Assembly: GCF_028751195.1 (NCBI RefSeq)
Contig: NZ_CP066784.1
Location: 4,526,001-4,590,000 of the forward strand
Origin: Alicyclobacillus sp. ALC3
GTDB taxonomy: Bacteria; Bacillota; Bacilli; Alicyclobacillales; Alicyclobacillaceae
DNA: 64,000 nt
Reading direction: 5' to 3'
Positions 35,675 through 44,674 of this stretch are shown piece after piece. The position numbers and the translations under genes are program-made. The notes under the pieces are model-generated. The model was not told where the DNA came from. It searched no databases and saw only the letters and a list, made by a program, of their open reading frames with translations. The first letter of the stretch is position 1; every line of letters begins with the position of its first letter.

Positions 35675-36337
35675 ATGATGCACAATCGTAGAGTTGTCCT
35701 TATAGTCGTGGCCGTGACCGTGATTTTACTGGCCGTCGTCCTTTTCTTCGGCGGAATGTTATTCAATCGTTCCCGTGGAGGTTTTGGCACAGGTTCCATG
35801 ATGGGCGGAGGGATGATGGGAAGTGGGAGCATGATGGGTGGCTCAACGACTTCAAATGGACCTGCAATCAGCAACGATCAGTTGCAACAACTTGTGAAAC
35901 AAGGAGAAGTTGGCGCGACGATCAACAAGGCCGCGAACACAGTGATCTACACGGGAACAAACGTGAATCTCGTTGCACTGGCTTCTCCACACGGTGTTCC
36001 AAACATGACGTGGGAGATTGATGGACTCGTGAACCCAACCATCACCATCCCGGCAGGTGCGATGGTTAATGTGACATTGGTGAATCCAGATTGGGGATAC
36101 ATGCACGGATTCGAGGTCACAACGACTCCGCCTCCATATTCTCAAATGCCGATGATGTCGGTAAACAACGATTTCATGCTTCCTCCCTTGCCTCAGCGCA
36201 CAACGCAATCACTGGGTACAGCCCAATATTACTCGCGTACAGGCAGCATGAGCTTGTCAACAGGGACATACTACTACCTGTGCCCGGTTCCCGGTCATGC
36301 GCAGCAGGGGATGTTTGGTGTGTTGAAAATTTTGTAA
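35675..36337 (+). CDS. Rusticyanin-type blue copper protein, membrane-anchored
   Basis: A 220-residue protein with an N-terminal membrane segment (VVLIVVAVTVILLAVVLFFGG), a Gly/Met-rich linker (GSMMGGGMMGSGSMMGG) and a cupredoxin domain. LVNPTITIPAGAMVNVTLVN, YMHGFEV, PPYSQMP and YYYLCPVPGHAQQGMFGVLKI align well with Acidithiobacillus rusticyanin; the copper ligands would be His144, Cys203, His208 and Met213. Rusticyanin carries electrons from ferrous iron toward cytochrome oxidase in acidophiles, outside the membrane. GGAGGAGG lies 9 nt before the ATG. The next gene is a DUF302 protein. The Met-rich linker may itself bind copper, which is speculation. Confidence 0.88.
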   Translation: MMHNRRVVLIVVAVTVILLAVVLFFGGMLFNRSRGGFGTGSMMGGGMMGSGSMMGGSTTSNGPAISNDQLQQLVKQGEVGATINKAANTVIYTGTNVNLVALASPHGVPNMTWEIDGLVNPTITIPAGAMVNVTLVNPDWGYMHGFEVTTTPPPYSQMPMMSVNNDFMLPPLPQRTTQSLGTAQYYSRTGSMSLSTGTYYYLCPVPGHAQQGMFGVLKIL

Positions 36338-36352
36338 CTGGAGGGTTTGTAT

Positions 36353-36735
36353 ATGTTCCATTACACAGTCGAAACCGACAAAAGCATAGAAGGAGCAGTC
36401 CAGTCGGTTGAACAAAGTTTGAAGAACCACAAATTCGGAGTGTTATGGCAGATGGACATTCCTGCCAAGTTACAGGAAAAAGGCGTCGATTTCAATCAGC
36501 CATTTCGTGTATTGGAAGTTTGTAATCCCGTAGAGGCGAAAAGGGTTTTGAGCCAAAACAGTCTTGTAGGTTACTTCTTACCATGCAAAGTAGTTGTGTA
36601 CGAAGAGAATGGTAGAACTAAGATTGGGCTTCCTAGACCAACGGCACTTATGGAGTGGTCAATGATCCGGAATTGCGGGAAATTGCACAAAACATTGAAA
36701 ATACATTGATTGATGCACTGAATGAAGCGGTGTAA
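36353..36735 (+). pseudogene. DUF302 protein, frameshifted near the C-terminus
   Basis: From the ATG at 36353 with GGAGG upstream the frame reads FHYTVETDKSIEGAVQSVEQSLKNHKFGVLWQMDIPAKLQEKG, then LEVCNPVEAKRVLSQNSLVGYFLPCKVVVYE, clearly DUF302. After PTALM the frame loses the family pattern; the +1 frame continues VVNDPELREIAQNIENTLIDALNEAV to a TAA at 36735. One base at about 36655 explains it. DUF302 proteins are common near sulfur and metal redox genes; the role is unknown. It starts 15 nt after the rusticyanin gene, so they are probably cotranscribed. Confidence 0.78.
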
Positions 36736-37287
36736 ATGACGCAGAACGGTAGTCTGTCTTACACTTCACGCACTAGCTGAAGAAATTTTGGATCAACACG
36801 GCAAGGCATTGAAAATGTCTACAAGCCGAAGCAGGCTATCTACTTTGGCCAGCCTCGGCTTTTTCGTCGTGCCGCCTATTCCTTTCACGTATGCGAGTAC
36901 ATCTGAGTAATGTTTGAGTAACAAGTGTAGAACGGGTGTTGCGCGAAGGCAAGTGGCGTTTATGAATGGTTTGAGTGTGATATTGGGCATTTCCTCTGCT
37001 GTTGTACTATTCGGTCTACGGCATTTGGTACGCAAGAGGCTGAACAAACATGACTCCAAATGAGCATTCAACGCCGTTGTGGGGGCAAAATGCCTTGTAT
37101 TCAAACGACGGAGATGCAGCTTTCGGCGAAATGTAATGGGATTTATGGACGCAAACCGCTTGGATACACAAAATCGTTCATTGGAAATCCGACTCTGTAA
37201 GCTCAATCTTGAGATAGCATGCTGAATCGAAGGCCAACGCTAGTTCTATGCGGCGTTAATGATGGAGATAAAGGCATCTGACAATAC
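36736..37287. other. Gene-poor stretch with short open frames
   Basis: Nothing recognisable. There are a plus-strand mini-frame at about 36960 (MNGLSVILGISSAVVLFGLR, one hydrophobic helix) and a long minus-strand frame at 36793-37206 without family features. The area may be debris of one or more small membrane proteins. Confidence 0.45.
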
Positions 37288-37328
37288 AGCCGAGCGGCTC
37301 GACTACAACGAAGTCGGGCCGCTCGGCT
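37288..37328 (-). terminator. Terminator-like hairpin after cotF
   Basis: AGCCGAGCGGC-T-CGACT / AGTCG-G-GCCGCTCGGCT, a 16-bp stem with one mismatch and a short loop. It lies 13 nt beyond the cotF stop. The T-run on the minus strand is weak (TGTATTGT). Confidence 0.65.
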
Positions 37329-37341
37329 TATTGGGTAAGGG

Positions 37342-37938
37342 TTATTGATATGGGTTCATTCCGTGCATCATTTGAGAAACCTGCGGTGTTTGATAGGCTT
37401 GGATCAGGGTCTGGGTTGTGTTTTCTTGTAATGTTGGAACTTGATAGTATCCTTTTTGATTCATAAAACTCCACATTTCGTAGGCCATTTTGTCGCACAT
37501 GTTGGCACCATTCATGAGGAACGTACGAAGTTGCGGATTCGTACATTCAAGAGCAAATGTTGTCCAAGCCACTGCACCAAATTTATACATGTTTAAGGCA
37601 ATCGTGCAAATCGAACGCTCGGAGGGTGCTTGGGCGTGAAGATTGGGGCTTGGCATTGAAGGATTTCTGAGTCCTAGTTTCGGCTGTGTAGTCATGGTAC
37701 TTGGATAGGACGGGGGTATAGACGGCATACCTGCGTGATGTCCTTGCAAGATGCCGACTCCTTGATGGTAGTGATGTTGAATCATTTGCACATGCTGCTC
37801 CAACATGTTCTGTAATTTTGTATCTTGTACTTGGCTGCTCAGGAACGACAGTACCTCAATGTTAGCTGACTTTGACATCAATGCTTCGTTCATGCCGATA
37901 AGTTCATGTGCTCCGAATTGGCTTGTTCCTTGATACAA
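37342..37938 (-). CDS. Spore coat protein, CotF family
   Basis: A 198-residue protein with the two-helix CotF fold: FGAHELIGMNEALMSKSANIEVLSFLSSQVQDTKLQNMLEQHVQMIQHHYHQGV, a Pro/Ser/Met-rich linker, then ALNMYKFGAVAWTTFALECTNPQLRTFLMNGANMCDKMAYEMWSFMNQKGYYQVPTL. The NGANMCDKMAYEMWxFMNxKGYY segment is the CotF signature. The start is TTG at 37938 with GGGGGA 6 nt upstream. A small basic protein gene lies just upstream on the same strand, so the two form a coat operon, probably under a mother-cell sigma factor; I cannot assign the promoter. Confidence 0.86.
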   Translation of the reverse strand: MYQGTSQFGAHELIGMNEALMSKSANIEVLSFLSSQVQDTKLQNMLEQHVQMIQHHYHQGVGILQGHHAGMPSIPPSYPSTMTTQPKLGLRNPSMPSPNLHAQAPSERSICTIALNMYKFGAVAWTTFALECTNPQLRTFLMNGANMCDKMAYEMWSFMNQKGYYQVPTLQENTTQTLIQAYQTPQVSQMMHGMNPYQ

Positions 37939-37965
37939 TGTAAATCCCCCTTATACGTCTTTGTT

Positions 37966-38130
37966 TTATTGAGTCAATCCTTCTTCGGTTTCCATTGGCT
38001 GTATCTCGTTCGTGCTACCCCTTTTGTTTCGCTTGCCTTTAAAGCTTTCTTTCTCCAATTTCTTCAGTTGGTTCATCACCGTGGGAGACTGTACCATGCG
38101 ACTTTGTGGGCGTCTTGTATCGTCCGGCAT
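37966..38130 (-). CDS. Small charged protein upstream of cotF
   Basis: A 54-residue protein: MPDDTRRPQSRMVQSPTVMN, QLKKLEKESFKGKRNKRGST, NEIQPMETEEGLTQ. GAAAGGTGG lies 7 nt before the ATG at 38130 and the gene ends 27 nt before the cotF start. It is too short for most gene finders. Position suggests a small coat or coat-assembly protein. I recognise no family. Confidence 0.6.
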   Translation of the reverse strand: MPDDTRRPQSRMVQSPTVMNQLKKLEKESFKGKRNKRGSTNEIQPMETEEGLTQ

Positions 38131-38485
38131 AGTTGTGCCACCTTTCTGTTGGAATTGTCATCGTACCCACTTATCATCGGCGATTGATCCATGAGTTATG
38201 TAAGGCCACTGGCGGCCAATCGTGGTGATTCGTCATGGAAAGATGATGAACGGAATGGCTACGTGAATTCATTTCGAAATCCGACGTTTAAAGTGGGTGA
38301 AGTGCCTGCGTTGTCCATGTTAGGGAAATCCAAAACGAGTCATCCTCTGCAATTGTTTTCAGATAAGTCCATGTTCTCATGGACTACAATACTGACAGTT
38401 GCGCATTGTGGGTTGAGGGTATATTTGCTACCACATCGTACATGCTAAAAAGTTCATCGAAGGAAATGTATGGAGGCATGCCTAA
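38131..38485. other. Region between coat and germination genes
   Basis: A plus-strand frame at 38191-38448 has no family features and its C-terminus looks random. The rest should contain the divergent promoters of the coat operon and the ger operon, which I cannot assign. Confidence 0.4.
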
Positions 38486-40084
38486 GTGCTTTTCGCGCGG
38501 CGACATCCCAGCGTCCATAACGTGAAGGAAGCGGCACGGCACGGGATTTCACAGGAACAGGTATATAGCACCGTTCGGTTATCGAAGCGTCTGTCGGATA
38601 ATGTGAATGCGCTACATCAAATTTTTAGCACATCAGTTGACGTGGTGTTCTATCCCTTCACTTTATTTGACAACCGAGCGGCTTATCTCGTCTACATTGA
38701 GGGGTTCGTGGATTCCAAACATATTGCGTCGGACATTCTTCGCCCACTCACACGATCAAGGGTGACAAAGTTACAGTACCCATCCAGAAAGGCTTCTCTC
38801 CATGAACTTGTGCATTCCTACACGACCGTTCCTGAATCGCAATTTGCTTTCAATCTCGGAGATGTCTTAAAACACATCACGGAACAAAACGTAGTCCTGC
38901 TTGTCGATGGCGAAGTGGAAGCGGCAGCTTTGAGTGCGGTGTCCCGAAGAGAGCGGGCAATTGAAGAACCCAGCACCGAGGCTGTAATCCGTGGCCCCAA
39001 GGAGGCGTTCAATGAAAACATTGGTACTGGAATAGGCTTAATTCGTAGACGCCTTCCGACTCCGAGTTTCAAAATGGAAAATCTTACGATTGGGACTTAT
39101 ACGAAAACACGAGTCACGTTATGTTACATCGAAGGTATTGCAGACCCTGCGATTCTTCAAGAAGCGCGTAATAGGTTGGGGAGAATCCAGATTGACGGAG
39201 TGCTTGATTCAGGGTATTTGCAGGAACTGATTGAGGACAACCCTTATTCGCCATTTCCGCAAATCCAAGAGACAGAACGACCCGATGTGGTTGTCGCATC
39301 GTTGCTGGAAGGGAAATTCGCGCTCCTTGTGGATGGCAGTCCTTTTGCATTGGTAGCCCCGATCAACTTGTGGAGTTCACTACAAGCCGCGGAGGACTAT
39401 TACGGACGATACATGATCGTTGCCTTTCTACGGTTCCTGCGCTATTTGTTTCTAAATTTTGCCCTCATCCTCCCGTCATTGTACGTAGCCGTCACGACTT
39501 TTCATCAAGAAATGTTACCGACAAAACTACTGTTCTCCGTTGCAGCCGCTCGTGAAGCGACTCCGCTACCGGCGGTGATGGAAGCCCTGATCATGGAATT
39601 GTCTTTCGAAGCCTTACGGGAGGCAGGGATTCGCCTACCCAAGTCCATCGGGTCGGCCATTAGTATCGTCGGAGCACTTGTGATTGGGCAGGCTGCCGTG
39701 GCCGCAGGAATTGCCTCTGCGCCGATGGTTATTATTGTCGCCATCACCGGGATTGCTTCCTTCGTCATCCCTCGATACAACTTCGCCGTTACCATCCGCA
39801 TGTTACGGTTCCCACTAATCATTCTGTCTGGAGTCTTGGGGCTATTTGGGCTTGTAGCCGGGTTAATTGCCATTGCGCTCCACGTGTGTAGCTTACGGTC
39901 GTTTGGTCAGCCCTTCATGGCTCCAGTAGCTCCGATGAACAAGAGCGGGCTACTCGATACGTTTATTCGAGCACCATGGTGGGTCTTGAAAAAGCGACCG
40001 GAAGAAACGGCAAAGGCGAATCGAACACGGATTACCGACTCCACTCGCCCGAATCGTCGGCTACCCGATCCGAATCAAACGTAG
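38486..40084 (+). CDS. Germinant receptor subunit A (GerAA/GerKA family)
   Basis: A 532-residue protein. The N-terminal soluble half has two related domains (VDVVFYPFTLFDNRAAYLVYIEGFVD, NVVLLVDGEVEAAAL), followed by the conserved STEAVIRGPKEAFNENIGTGIGLIRRRL. The C-terminal half has about five membrane segments, including LPAVMEALIMELSFEALREAGIRLPKSIGSAISIVGALVIGQAAVAAGI, the GerA hallmark. It senses nutrients in the inner spore membrane with subunits B and C. The start is GTG with GGAGG 11 nt upstream. It is the first of four tightly linked, intact genes, which stands out in a region full of broken ones. Confidence 0.93.
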   Translation: MLFARRHPSVHNVKEAARHGISQEQVYSTVRLSKRLSDNVNALHQIFSTSVDVVFYPFTLFDNRAAYLVYIEGFVDSKHIASDILRPLTRSRVTKLQYPSRKASLHELVHSYTTVPESQFAFNLGDVLKHITEQNVVLLVDGEVEAAALSAVSRRERAIEEPSTEAVIRGPKEAFNENIGTGIGLIRRRLPTPSFKMENLTIGTYTKTRVTLCYIEGIADPAILQEARNRLGRIQIDGVLDSGYLQELIEDNPYSPFPQIQETERPDVVVASLLEGKFALLVDGSPFALVAPINLWSSLQAAEDYYGRYMIVAFLRFLRYLFLNFALILPSLYVAVTTFHQEMLPTKLLFSVAAAREATPLPAVMEALIMELSFEALREAGIRLPKSIGSAISIVGALVIGQAAVAAGIASAPMVIIVAITGIASFVIPRYNFAVTIRMLRFPLIILSGVLGLFGLVAGLIAIALHVCSLRSFGQPFMAPVAPMNKSGLLDTFIRAPWWVLKKRPEETAKANRTRITDSTRPNRRLPDPNQT

Positions 40085-40097
40085 ACGGAGGAAAATA

Positions 40098-41294
40098 ATG
40101 CGCGCGCGCTGGGTGAGTATCGTATTCATGGTGACAAGCTGCTTCGCTCTAACTGGGTGTTGGGACTCCACGGAAATTGACCGATTGGCGATCGCGACGG
40201 CGACTGGGGTTGACGCCGGGGATGCAGGTTCAACGACCACGAGGGGCAGCATTCAAATTGCCGTTCCGAGCGAACTGGGAACAACTCAAGGTGGTGCGCC
40301 TGCGGAATCCACGGGAAGTACACGGACCTTTGTCGTATTACATGGTGTCGGTAAAGACCCAATTGACTTAATTGAGCAGGCTCGAAAGAAGGTGCCTCGG
40401 AAACTCATCATGAGTCATCGCAGTGTCATCATTGTCGGGGAGCAGTACGCGAAACAAGGTGTAGCACCTTTATTGGATGAGGTCGTGCGGAATCCACAGT
40501 CCCGCTTACGAACAACTTTTGTCGTGGCATATCACGATACAGCAGAAGATGTGCTGAGCCTACCGTATCCCCTAGAAAGATTACCTTCACAAGCGGTGGA
40601 TGGTTTTGCAAAGCAGATTTCGGCAGAGCAGTTTACAGCCAAGGAGTTTATCGAACGTCTACTCAGTCGGAGTGATCCTTATTCAGTTGGAATTGAAGCC
40701 ACGAATATCGGTGGGGCGACCAAGACAACTACATTTCAGGTACGACATGTTGCGATTTTCCAAAAAGATAAGCTGGTCGGTTGGCTTCGGTCCGGAGATG
40801 AAGTCAACGGGTTTCTGTGGTTGCGCGGGACCATGGAGCCAAAGCTTCTAGACATATCGATACCGGGTTATACAGGGACGGTGGGGGTGGATGTGCTCAA
40901 GCCCCGGACGATTGCAAAGGCAAAAATCATTCGGGGTCAGCCGCAGATTTTTGTTGAAGTGCAGATGCACAACGACATCGTATCGAACGGTACGACACTG
41001 AATTTGCAGGACCCCCAAAATATCCATCTTGTAGAGTCTGCAATCCGCAATCAAGTAACAGCAACAACAACTCATACTCTGCATTTGCTGCAAGAAAAAT
41101 ACGATGCGGACCCAGTTGGGTTCGCAGAGATGATTTATCGGCAGAGTCCAAAGACATGGAAACAAATCCAGCCACATTGGCGAGAAGAACTCCGTCGTTT
41201 GCCGGTTCATGTGGACGTACGGGTGCATGTGCCGCGAACTGGCTTATCGACGGAGTCGCTGGATCAACAAGAAAGGAAATCGAGTCATGACTAG
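40098..41294 (+). CDS. Germinant receptor subunit C, Ger(x)C lipoprotein
   Basis: A 398-residue lipoprotein. The signal ends SCFALTGCWDSTEIDRLAIATATGVD, with a lipobox LTGC and the CWDxxEI start of mature GerC proteins. Later segments VPRKLIMSHRSVIIVGEQYAKQGVAPLLDEVVRNPQSRLRTTFVVA and the C-terminal domain up to WREELRRLPVHVDVRVHV are typical. It is anchored outside the inner spore membrane. GGAGG lies 6 nt before the ATG. Its end overlaps the next small gene by 8 nt. The order A-C-D-B is one of the arrangements seen for ger operons. Confidence 0.92.
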   Translation: MRARWVSIVFMVTSCFALTGCWDSTEIDRLAIATATGVDAGDAGSTTTRGSIQIAVPSELGTTQGGAPAESTGSTRTFVVLHGVGKDPIDLIEQARKKVPRKLIMSHRSVIIVGEQYAKQGVAPLLDEVVRNPQSRLRTTFVVAYHDTAEDVLSLPYPLERLPSQAVDGFAKQISAEQFTAKEFIERLLSRSDPYSVGIEATNIGGATKTTTFQVRHVAIFQKDKLVGWLRSGDEVNGFLWLRGTMEPKLLDISIPGYTGTVGVDVLKPRTIAKAKIIRGQPQIFVEVQMHNDIVSNGTTLNLQDPQNIHLVESAIRNQVTATTTHTLHLLQEKYDADPVGFAEMIYRQSPKTWKQIQPHWREELRRLPVHVDVRVHVPRTGLSTESLDQQERKSSHD

Positions 41295-41517
41295 CACCCT
41301 CGTTCTAGTCGCATTGGCCCTTCTCTTCATCATTGGCTTAGATTTCGGTACATTACGCGACCAGCGACATGTCAAAGACAGATGGATATACGGGCTATTC
41401 GTTGGTGTAGGGTGTAGCCTGACGGTGCTGTATTTGTCGGTCTTTGATTTGCAGAGCCCTGTTGAGTTGATGGATGCATGGTTGCAGCCTATAACGAGGT
41501 GGTTATTTCCGTGGTAA
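41287..41517 (+). CDS. Small two-helix membrane protein, possible germinant receptor D subunit
   Basis: A 76-residue protein with two membrane helices: TLVLVALALLFIIGLDFGTLRD and WIYGLFVGVGCSLTVLYLSVF. Its ATG overlaps the end of gerC (the GerC frame ends at 41294) and its own end overlaps gerB. Small two-helix D subunits occur in some germinant receptor operons, and size, topology and position fit. The sequence itself has no motif I can call diagnostic. Confidence 0.7.
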   Translation: MTSTLVLVALALLFIIGLDFGTLRDQRHVKDRWIYGLFVGVGCSLTVLYLSVFDLQSPVELMDAWLQPITRWLFPW

Positions 41518-42617
41518 GGAAAATACAGGTGTCCAATGTACAACTGTTTATGGTCGTGATTGCAACCGTCATCGCGTATGGGCATTTCGTCTACGTTGGG
41601 CTATCCTTTCGAGCGGCAGGGAAAGATGCATGGGTTTCGCTGATCCTTGGCTTTGCGGTCAGTTCCTTAATATTTCATTTACGCATTAAACAGGCGTTAC
41701 TTCATCCCCACCAATCTCTGGTCGAGTACACGATGTACGTCTTTGGCAGATGGTTCGGCGGTTTGTTGTCGATCGTTTATCTGGTATTTTTTCTGTGCAT
41801 TGGAGCGTTTACTTTGAAAGAAGTAACGAGTTTCCTCGGCCTCATGTATCCGAATACCCCAGTGATGATTTTCGTGTGTATTGAATTGATTTTGATCGGA
41901 TGGGCGGCTCGTGCAGGTGGAGAGGTTATGACCCGCGTCATTCAGTTGCTATTGCCCATTCTCGTTTTGATGGGGTTTTTAGTGATGATATTTAGTCTGA
42001 AGGACAAAGAACCCGCAAAATTGCTTCCCATCATGACCCACCCGATACCTTCTATTCTACATGGTGTCCTCATGTACGTGGTGATTTTTTCCGAATTAAT
42101 TCTATTCTCGATGTTCTGGAAGGACGCACGGCAAATGGAGAGCCTCCCAAAGCAGTCATGGATCACGTCACTGATACTGTTTGTCATGTTTATTGGTCCC
42201 GTGACTGGACCCATCATGGTGTTTGGAGAGGCCCTCTGCCGATTACTTCCGTACCCTACGTACTCAGAGATTCAATACATTCATTTGACGGGCATCTTTG
42301 AAAGAATGGATGTTGTGGGGGTTTTTTTGTGGACGATGGGGAGCTACATGCGAGTGTCTGTCTTTACGGTAGGTGCAGTCCGAGTGGTCGCAGATTTAGT
42401 CAAGACACCGAATGAAAATCTTTATTCCTTACCTGTCACCGTAGTTCTCGGTGGAATCACGATAAGCCTACTGTCTACGTCTCGCGAAACCATGCACCAG
42501 TTCTTGTACACTGTGTATCCTATGATAGCCATAGGAATCGGTGTGGGAATTCCACTGCTGACTGCCGTAGTCGCTTGGGGGCGCAACCGGATGAAGCTGG
42601 AAGCCCAATCTACGTAG
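41511..42617 (+). CDS. Germinant receptor subunit B (GerAB/GerKB family)
   Basis: A 368-residue membrane protein of the APC superfamily with ten hydrophobic segments. It has VSNVQLFMVVIATVIAYGHFVYVG, SLVEYTMYVFGRWFGGLLSIVYLVFFL and MTRVIQLLLPILVLMGFLVMIFSLKD, as in GerAB-type spore germination permeases. I place the start at GTG 41511, 8 nt after GAGGTGG, rather than ATG 41478. The subunit forms the nutrient-binding site in known receptors. It closes the operon A-C-D-B. The nutrient cannot be told from the sequence. Confidence 0.9.
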   Translation: MVRKIQVSNVQLFMVVIATVIAYGHFVYVGLSFRAAGKDAWVSLILGFAVSSLIFHLRIKQALLHPHQSLVEYTMYVFGRWFGGLLSIVYLVFFLCIGAFTLKEVTSFLGLMYPNTPVMIFVCIELILIGWAARAGGEVMTRVIQLLLPILVLMGFLVMIFSLKDKEPAKLLPIMTHPIPSILHGVLMYVVIFSELILFSMFWKDARQMESLPKQSWITSLILFVMFIGPVTGPIMVFGEALCRLLPYPTYSEIQYIHLTGIFERMDVVGVFLWTMGSYMRVSVFTVGAVRVVADLVKTPNENLYSLPVTVVLGGITISLLSTSRETMHQFLYTVYPMIAIGIGVGIPLLTAVVAWGRNRMKLEAQST

Positions 42618-42678
42618 ACCGTAGTACCGCGAAACGGCATCGGATGGAAAGATTGAGGAAGGACGAGGATGGACGATT

Positions 42679-43702
42679 ATGGAGGACAGAATAGTTCAGC
42701 TTTATGAAACCGTTTTGCATCATCGTCGCCACGCATTTCCACCATATTTTTTCTACGGTGATGAAGGAATGAGACAAGCAGCAACCATCTTGAGATACGT
42801 ATTACAGGAGAAGAAGAAATGGAACCGTGAACAGATATGTTTGGAAATCAGCCATGATTTGTTTGCGGAGTTCAGATTAGCGGGTATGTTGAAAACCTAC
42901 TTCCAGAGATCGGTCTTCACGGCACTAAATAACGCATATCCAAATGAGTTTCAACCGTGGGAATTGGTACGGGCACGACGTCATGTTTTCGCAGGTCCAG
43001 CAGGGCGAGAAACAGCACGACGGGCCGTACGATGGATGGTTTGCGAAAGGCTCTCGCACGTCGATTCGACTCTCGAAAAAATCACGGTTGATACGTTTAA
43101 AAAATATCACTTGCATCAACTCTTGTTTACGTTCTATGGTGGTTCACCATTGCAAGCATTGCAGGACGCGGGTTTCAGGAGCGACCTTGGCTGACAGGGC
43201 ATACACCCAACGGCTATTGGCAAGGGCCTACTGGGAGAATGCACGCGATTGCTGCCGTGAGATGGCTGATCGAGGATCAACTGAGACTCATCATGGACGA
43301 GATTCCAATCAAGGTTCGTTTTCGTGATTTTAAAGACCATGGACTGGATACGATGATCAAATCTGTATTCAATAGTTCTCCATATTTGTCCATTGATGCA
43401 GTCTATCCGGGCAAGTTTAAAAGATGGCAATTTGCATCCGTTGGGAATGGATATTGGACTGGAGAGAACGGACTACAACATGCCAAGGAGGCCATGGATT
43501 GGCTCATTCACGAAAAACTAAACATTCCTGTTCAAGAAATCCCGGCCCTGATCGGTGAAGAAACACTGAAAAAACACGGATTGGGGGGATGTTGACACAA
43601 TTATTCAACCGCTCTGTAACGAAAGCATTGAACGTGTTGTACCCCGGACAATTTACAACTCAGGATTTAATACGAGCGAAAAAAGGTCGTACACTGATTT
43701 GA
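42679..43702 (+). pseudogene. DUF4046-like repeat protein, frameshifted twice
   Basis: Three frames together give one protein with repeated units ending in ALNNAYPNEFQPWELVRA, VFNSSPYLSIDAVYPGKFKRWQFA and ALNVLYPGQFTTQDLIRAKKG, a pattern I associate with DUF4046 of Bacillales. Frame 1 runs 42679 to about 43170; frame 2 continues PWLTGHTPNGYWQGPTGRMHAIAAVRWLIEDQL to GGGGGG at about 43585; frame 3 carries MLTQLFNRSVTKALNVLYPGQF to 43702. The second shift is at a run of six G, a site prone both to mutation and to sequencing error. The function is unknown. Confidence 0.62.
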
Positions 43703-43774
43703 ACATCGCCTTCCGTTAGTGTTTCTACTCGATTTTTCTTCCCCTCACGCGACATCAATCCTACGACCCGGAAC

Positions 43775-43910
43775 GGGCGTTTTTAGGCGTTTAGGGTCGT
43801 TTTGCGACAATGTTGTCATGAAAGCATAAGAACGTCGAAGACAGGTCCGAAATTGGCAGCCTGTTTTCGTGATGCGATGGGATAGTGTTTCTCGTCAGTG
43901 ACGGCACTTC
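43775..43910 (+). repeat. Dispersed repeat, copy 1
   Basis: GGCGTTTAGGGTCGTTTTGC, GACAATGTTG, AAGAACGTCGAAGACAGG and a following CCTGTTTTCGTG match in order and orientation, with changes, the stretch at 46139-46273. Both contain an inverted repeat around AAGACAGG and CCTGT, and both end next to the 3' end of a minus-strand gene. Confidence 0.6.
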
Positions 43911-43928
43911 AAATCCAGTTGCATCCAT

Positions 43929-44606
43929 TCAACTCCACAGTTTGATTTGAAACTCCTGTTCAAACATGCTGCGCCCAAGGTTTGTCACAACAATCGAGCG
44001 TCGAATTTCTCCTTCTGCAATCCACTCCAGTTCGGTCAGGCGACGAGTGATACACACAGCAATTGGCCCGCCAATGTGGTGACGACGCTCTGTCCAATCA
44101 ATATGGCGCGGGATCGGTTCTGTGTGGTTTGTCTTAACGCCGAATTCGTTAAGCCACTGGCTACCTGAAGGGGTAAGCTGGTAGCTTTCTTCCCCCTCTT
44201 GAAAGTACCCTTTTTGTACAAGTGCGGTGGTGAAGGCCACTCCAAGTTCTCCCGCTAAGTGTTTGTAGCAGGTGCGGGCAAATCGGAGCTTTTTTGCTTG
44301 TTCGGATTCTCGAAGGGAACGGATCGGAGAAGGGGGTGAAATTTTCGCAATCGCTTCGATAATCTCAGCCACTGAAGAACTCGATAGCCGATAATAGCGA
44401 TGCCGACCCTGAGTCTGAACGGTTAGAAGTCCGCCGTCCACTAATTTAGTCAAATGCGAACTCGCAGTTTGCGGTGACACCTTGGTAATCCGGGACAATT
44501 CACCAGCAGTTAATGCCTTCCCGTCAGCGAGGGAAACCAGAATTGTTGTACGAGTTTGATCGCCGATCAGGGCGGCGGTAGACGCGATGTTTTTGTACAT
44601 ATTCAT
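43929..44606 (-). CDS. ArsR-type winged-helix regulator
   Basis: A 225-residue regulator. The N-terminal HTH has IASTAALIGDQTRTTILVSLADGKALTAGELSRITKVSPQTASSHLTKLVDGGLLTVQTQGRHRYYRLS, a clear ArsR domain. The C-terminal half (TCYKHLAGELGVAFTTALVQKGYF, LTELEWIAEGEIRRSIVVTNLG) is a longer effector domain seen in a subgroup of ArsR proteins. The start is the ATG at 44606, close to the divergent MFS gene at 44675, whose expression it probably represses. No clear Shine-Dalgarno sequence is present. Effector unknown; a drug is likelier than a metal, given the partner. Confidence 0.83.
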   Translation of the reverse strand: MNMYKNIASTAALIGDQTRTTILVSLADGKALTAGELSRITKVSPQTASSHLTKLVDGGLLTVQTQGRHRYYRLSSSSVAEIIEAIAKISPPSPIRSLRESEQAKKLRFARTCYKHLAGELGVAFTTALVQKGYFQEGEESYQLTPSGSQWLNEFGVKTNHTEPIPRHIDWTERRHHIGGPIAVCITRRLTELEWIAEGEIRRSIVVTNLGRSMFEQEFQIKLWS

Positions 44607-44674
44607 ATTTCGATCATACGTGAAATATCTGCGGGTTACAATCGCCTCAGTCCGTTGAAATGAGGTGGGATTAA

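Noticed and set aside
36793..37206. 137-residue minus-strand open frame
   Set aside because: Composition looks random, no start signal, no family resemblance.
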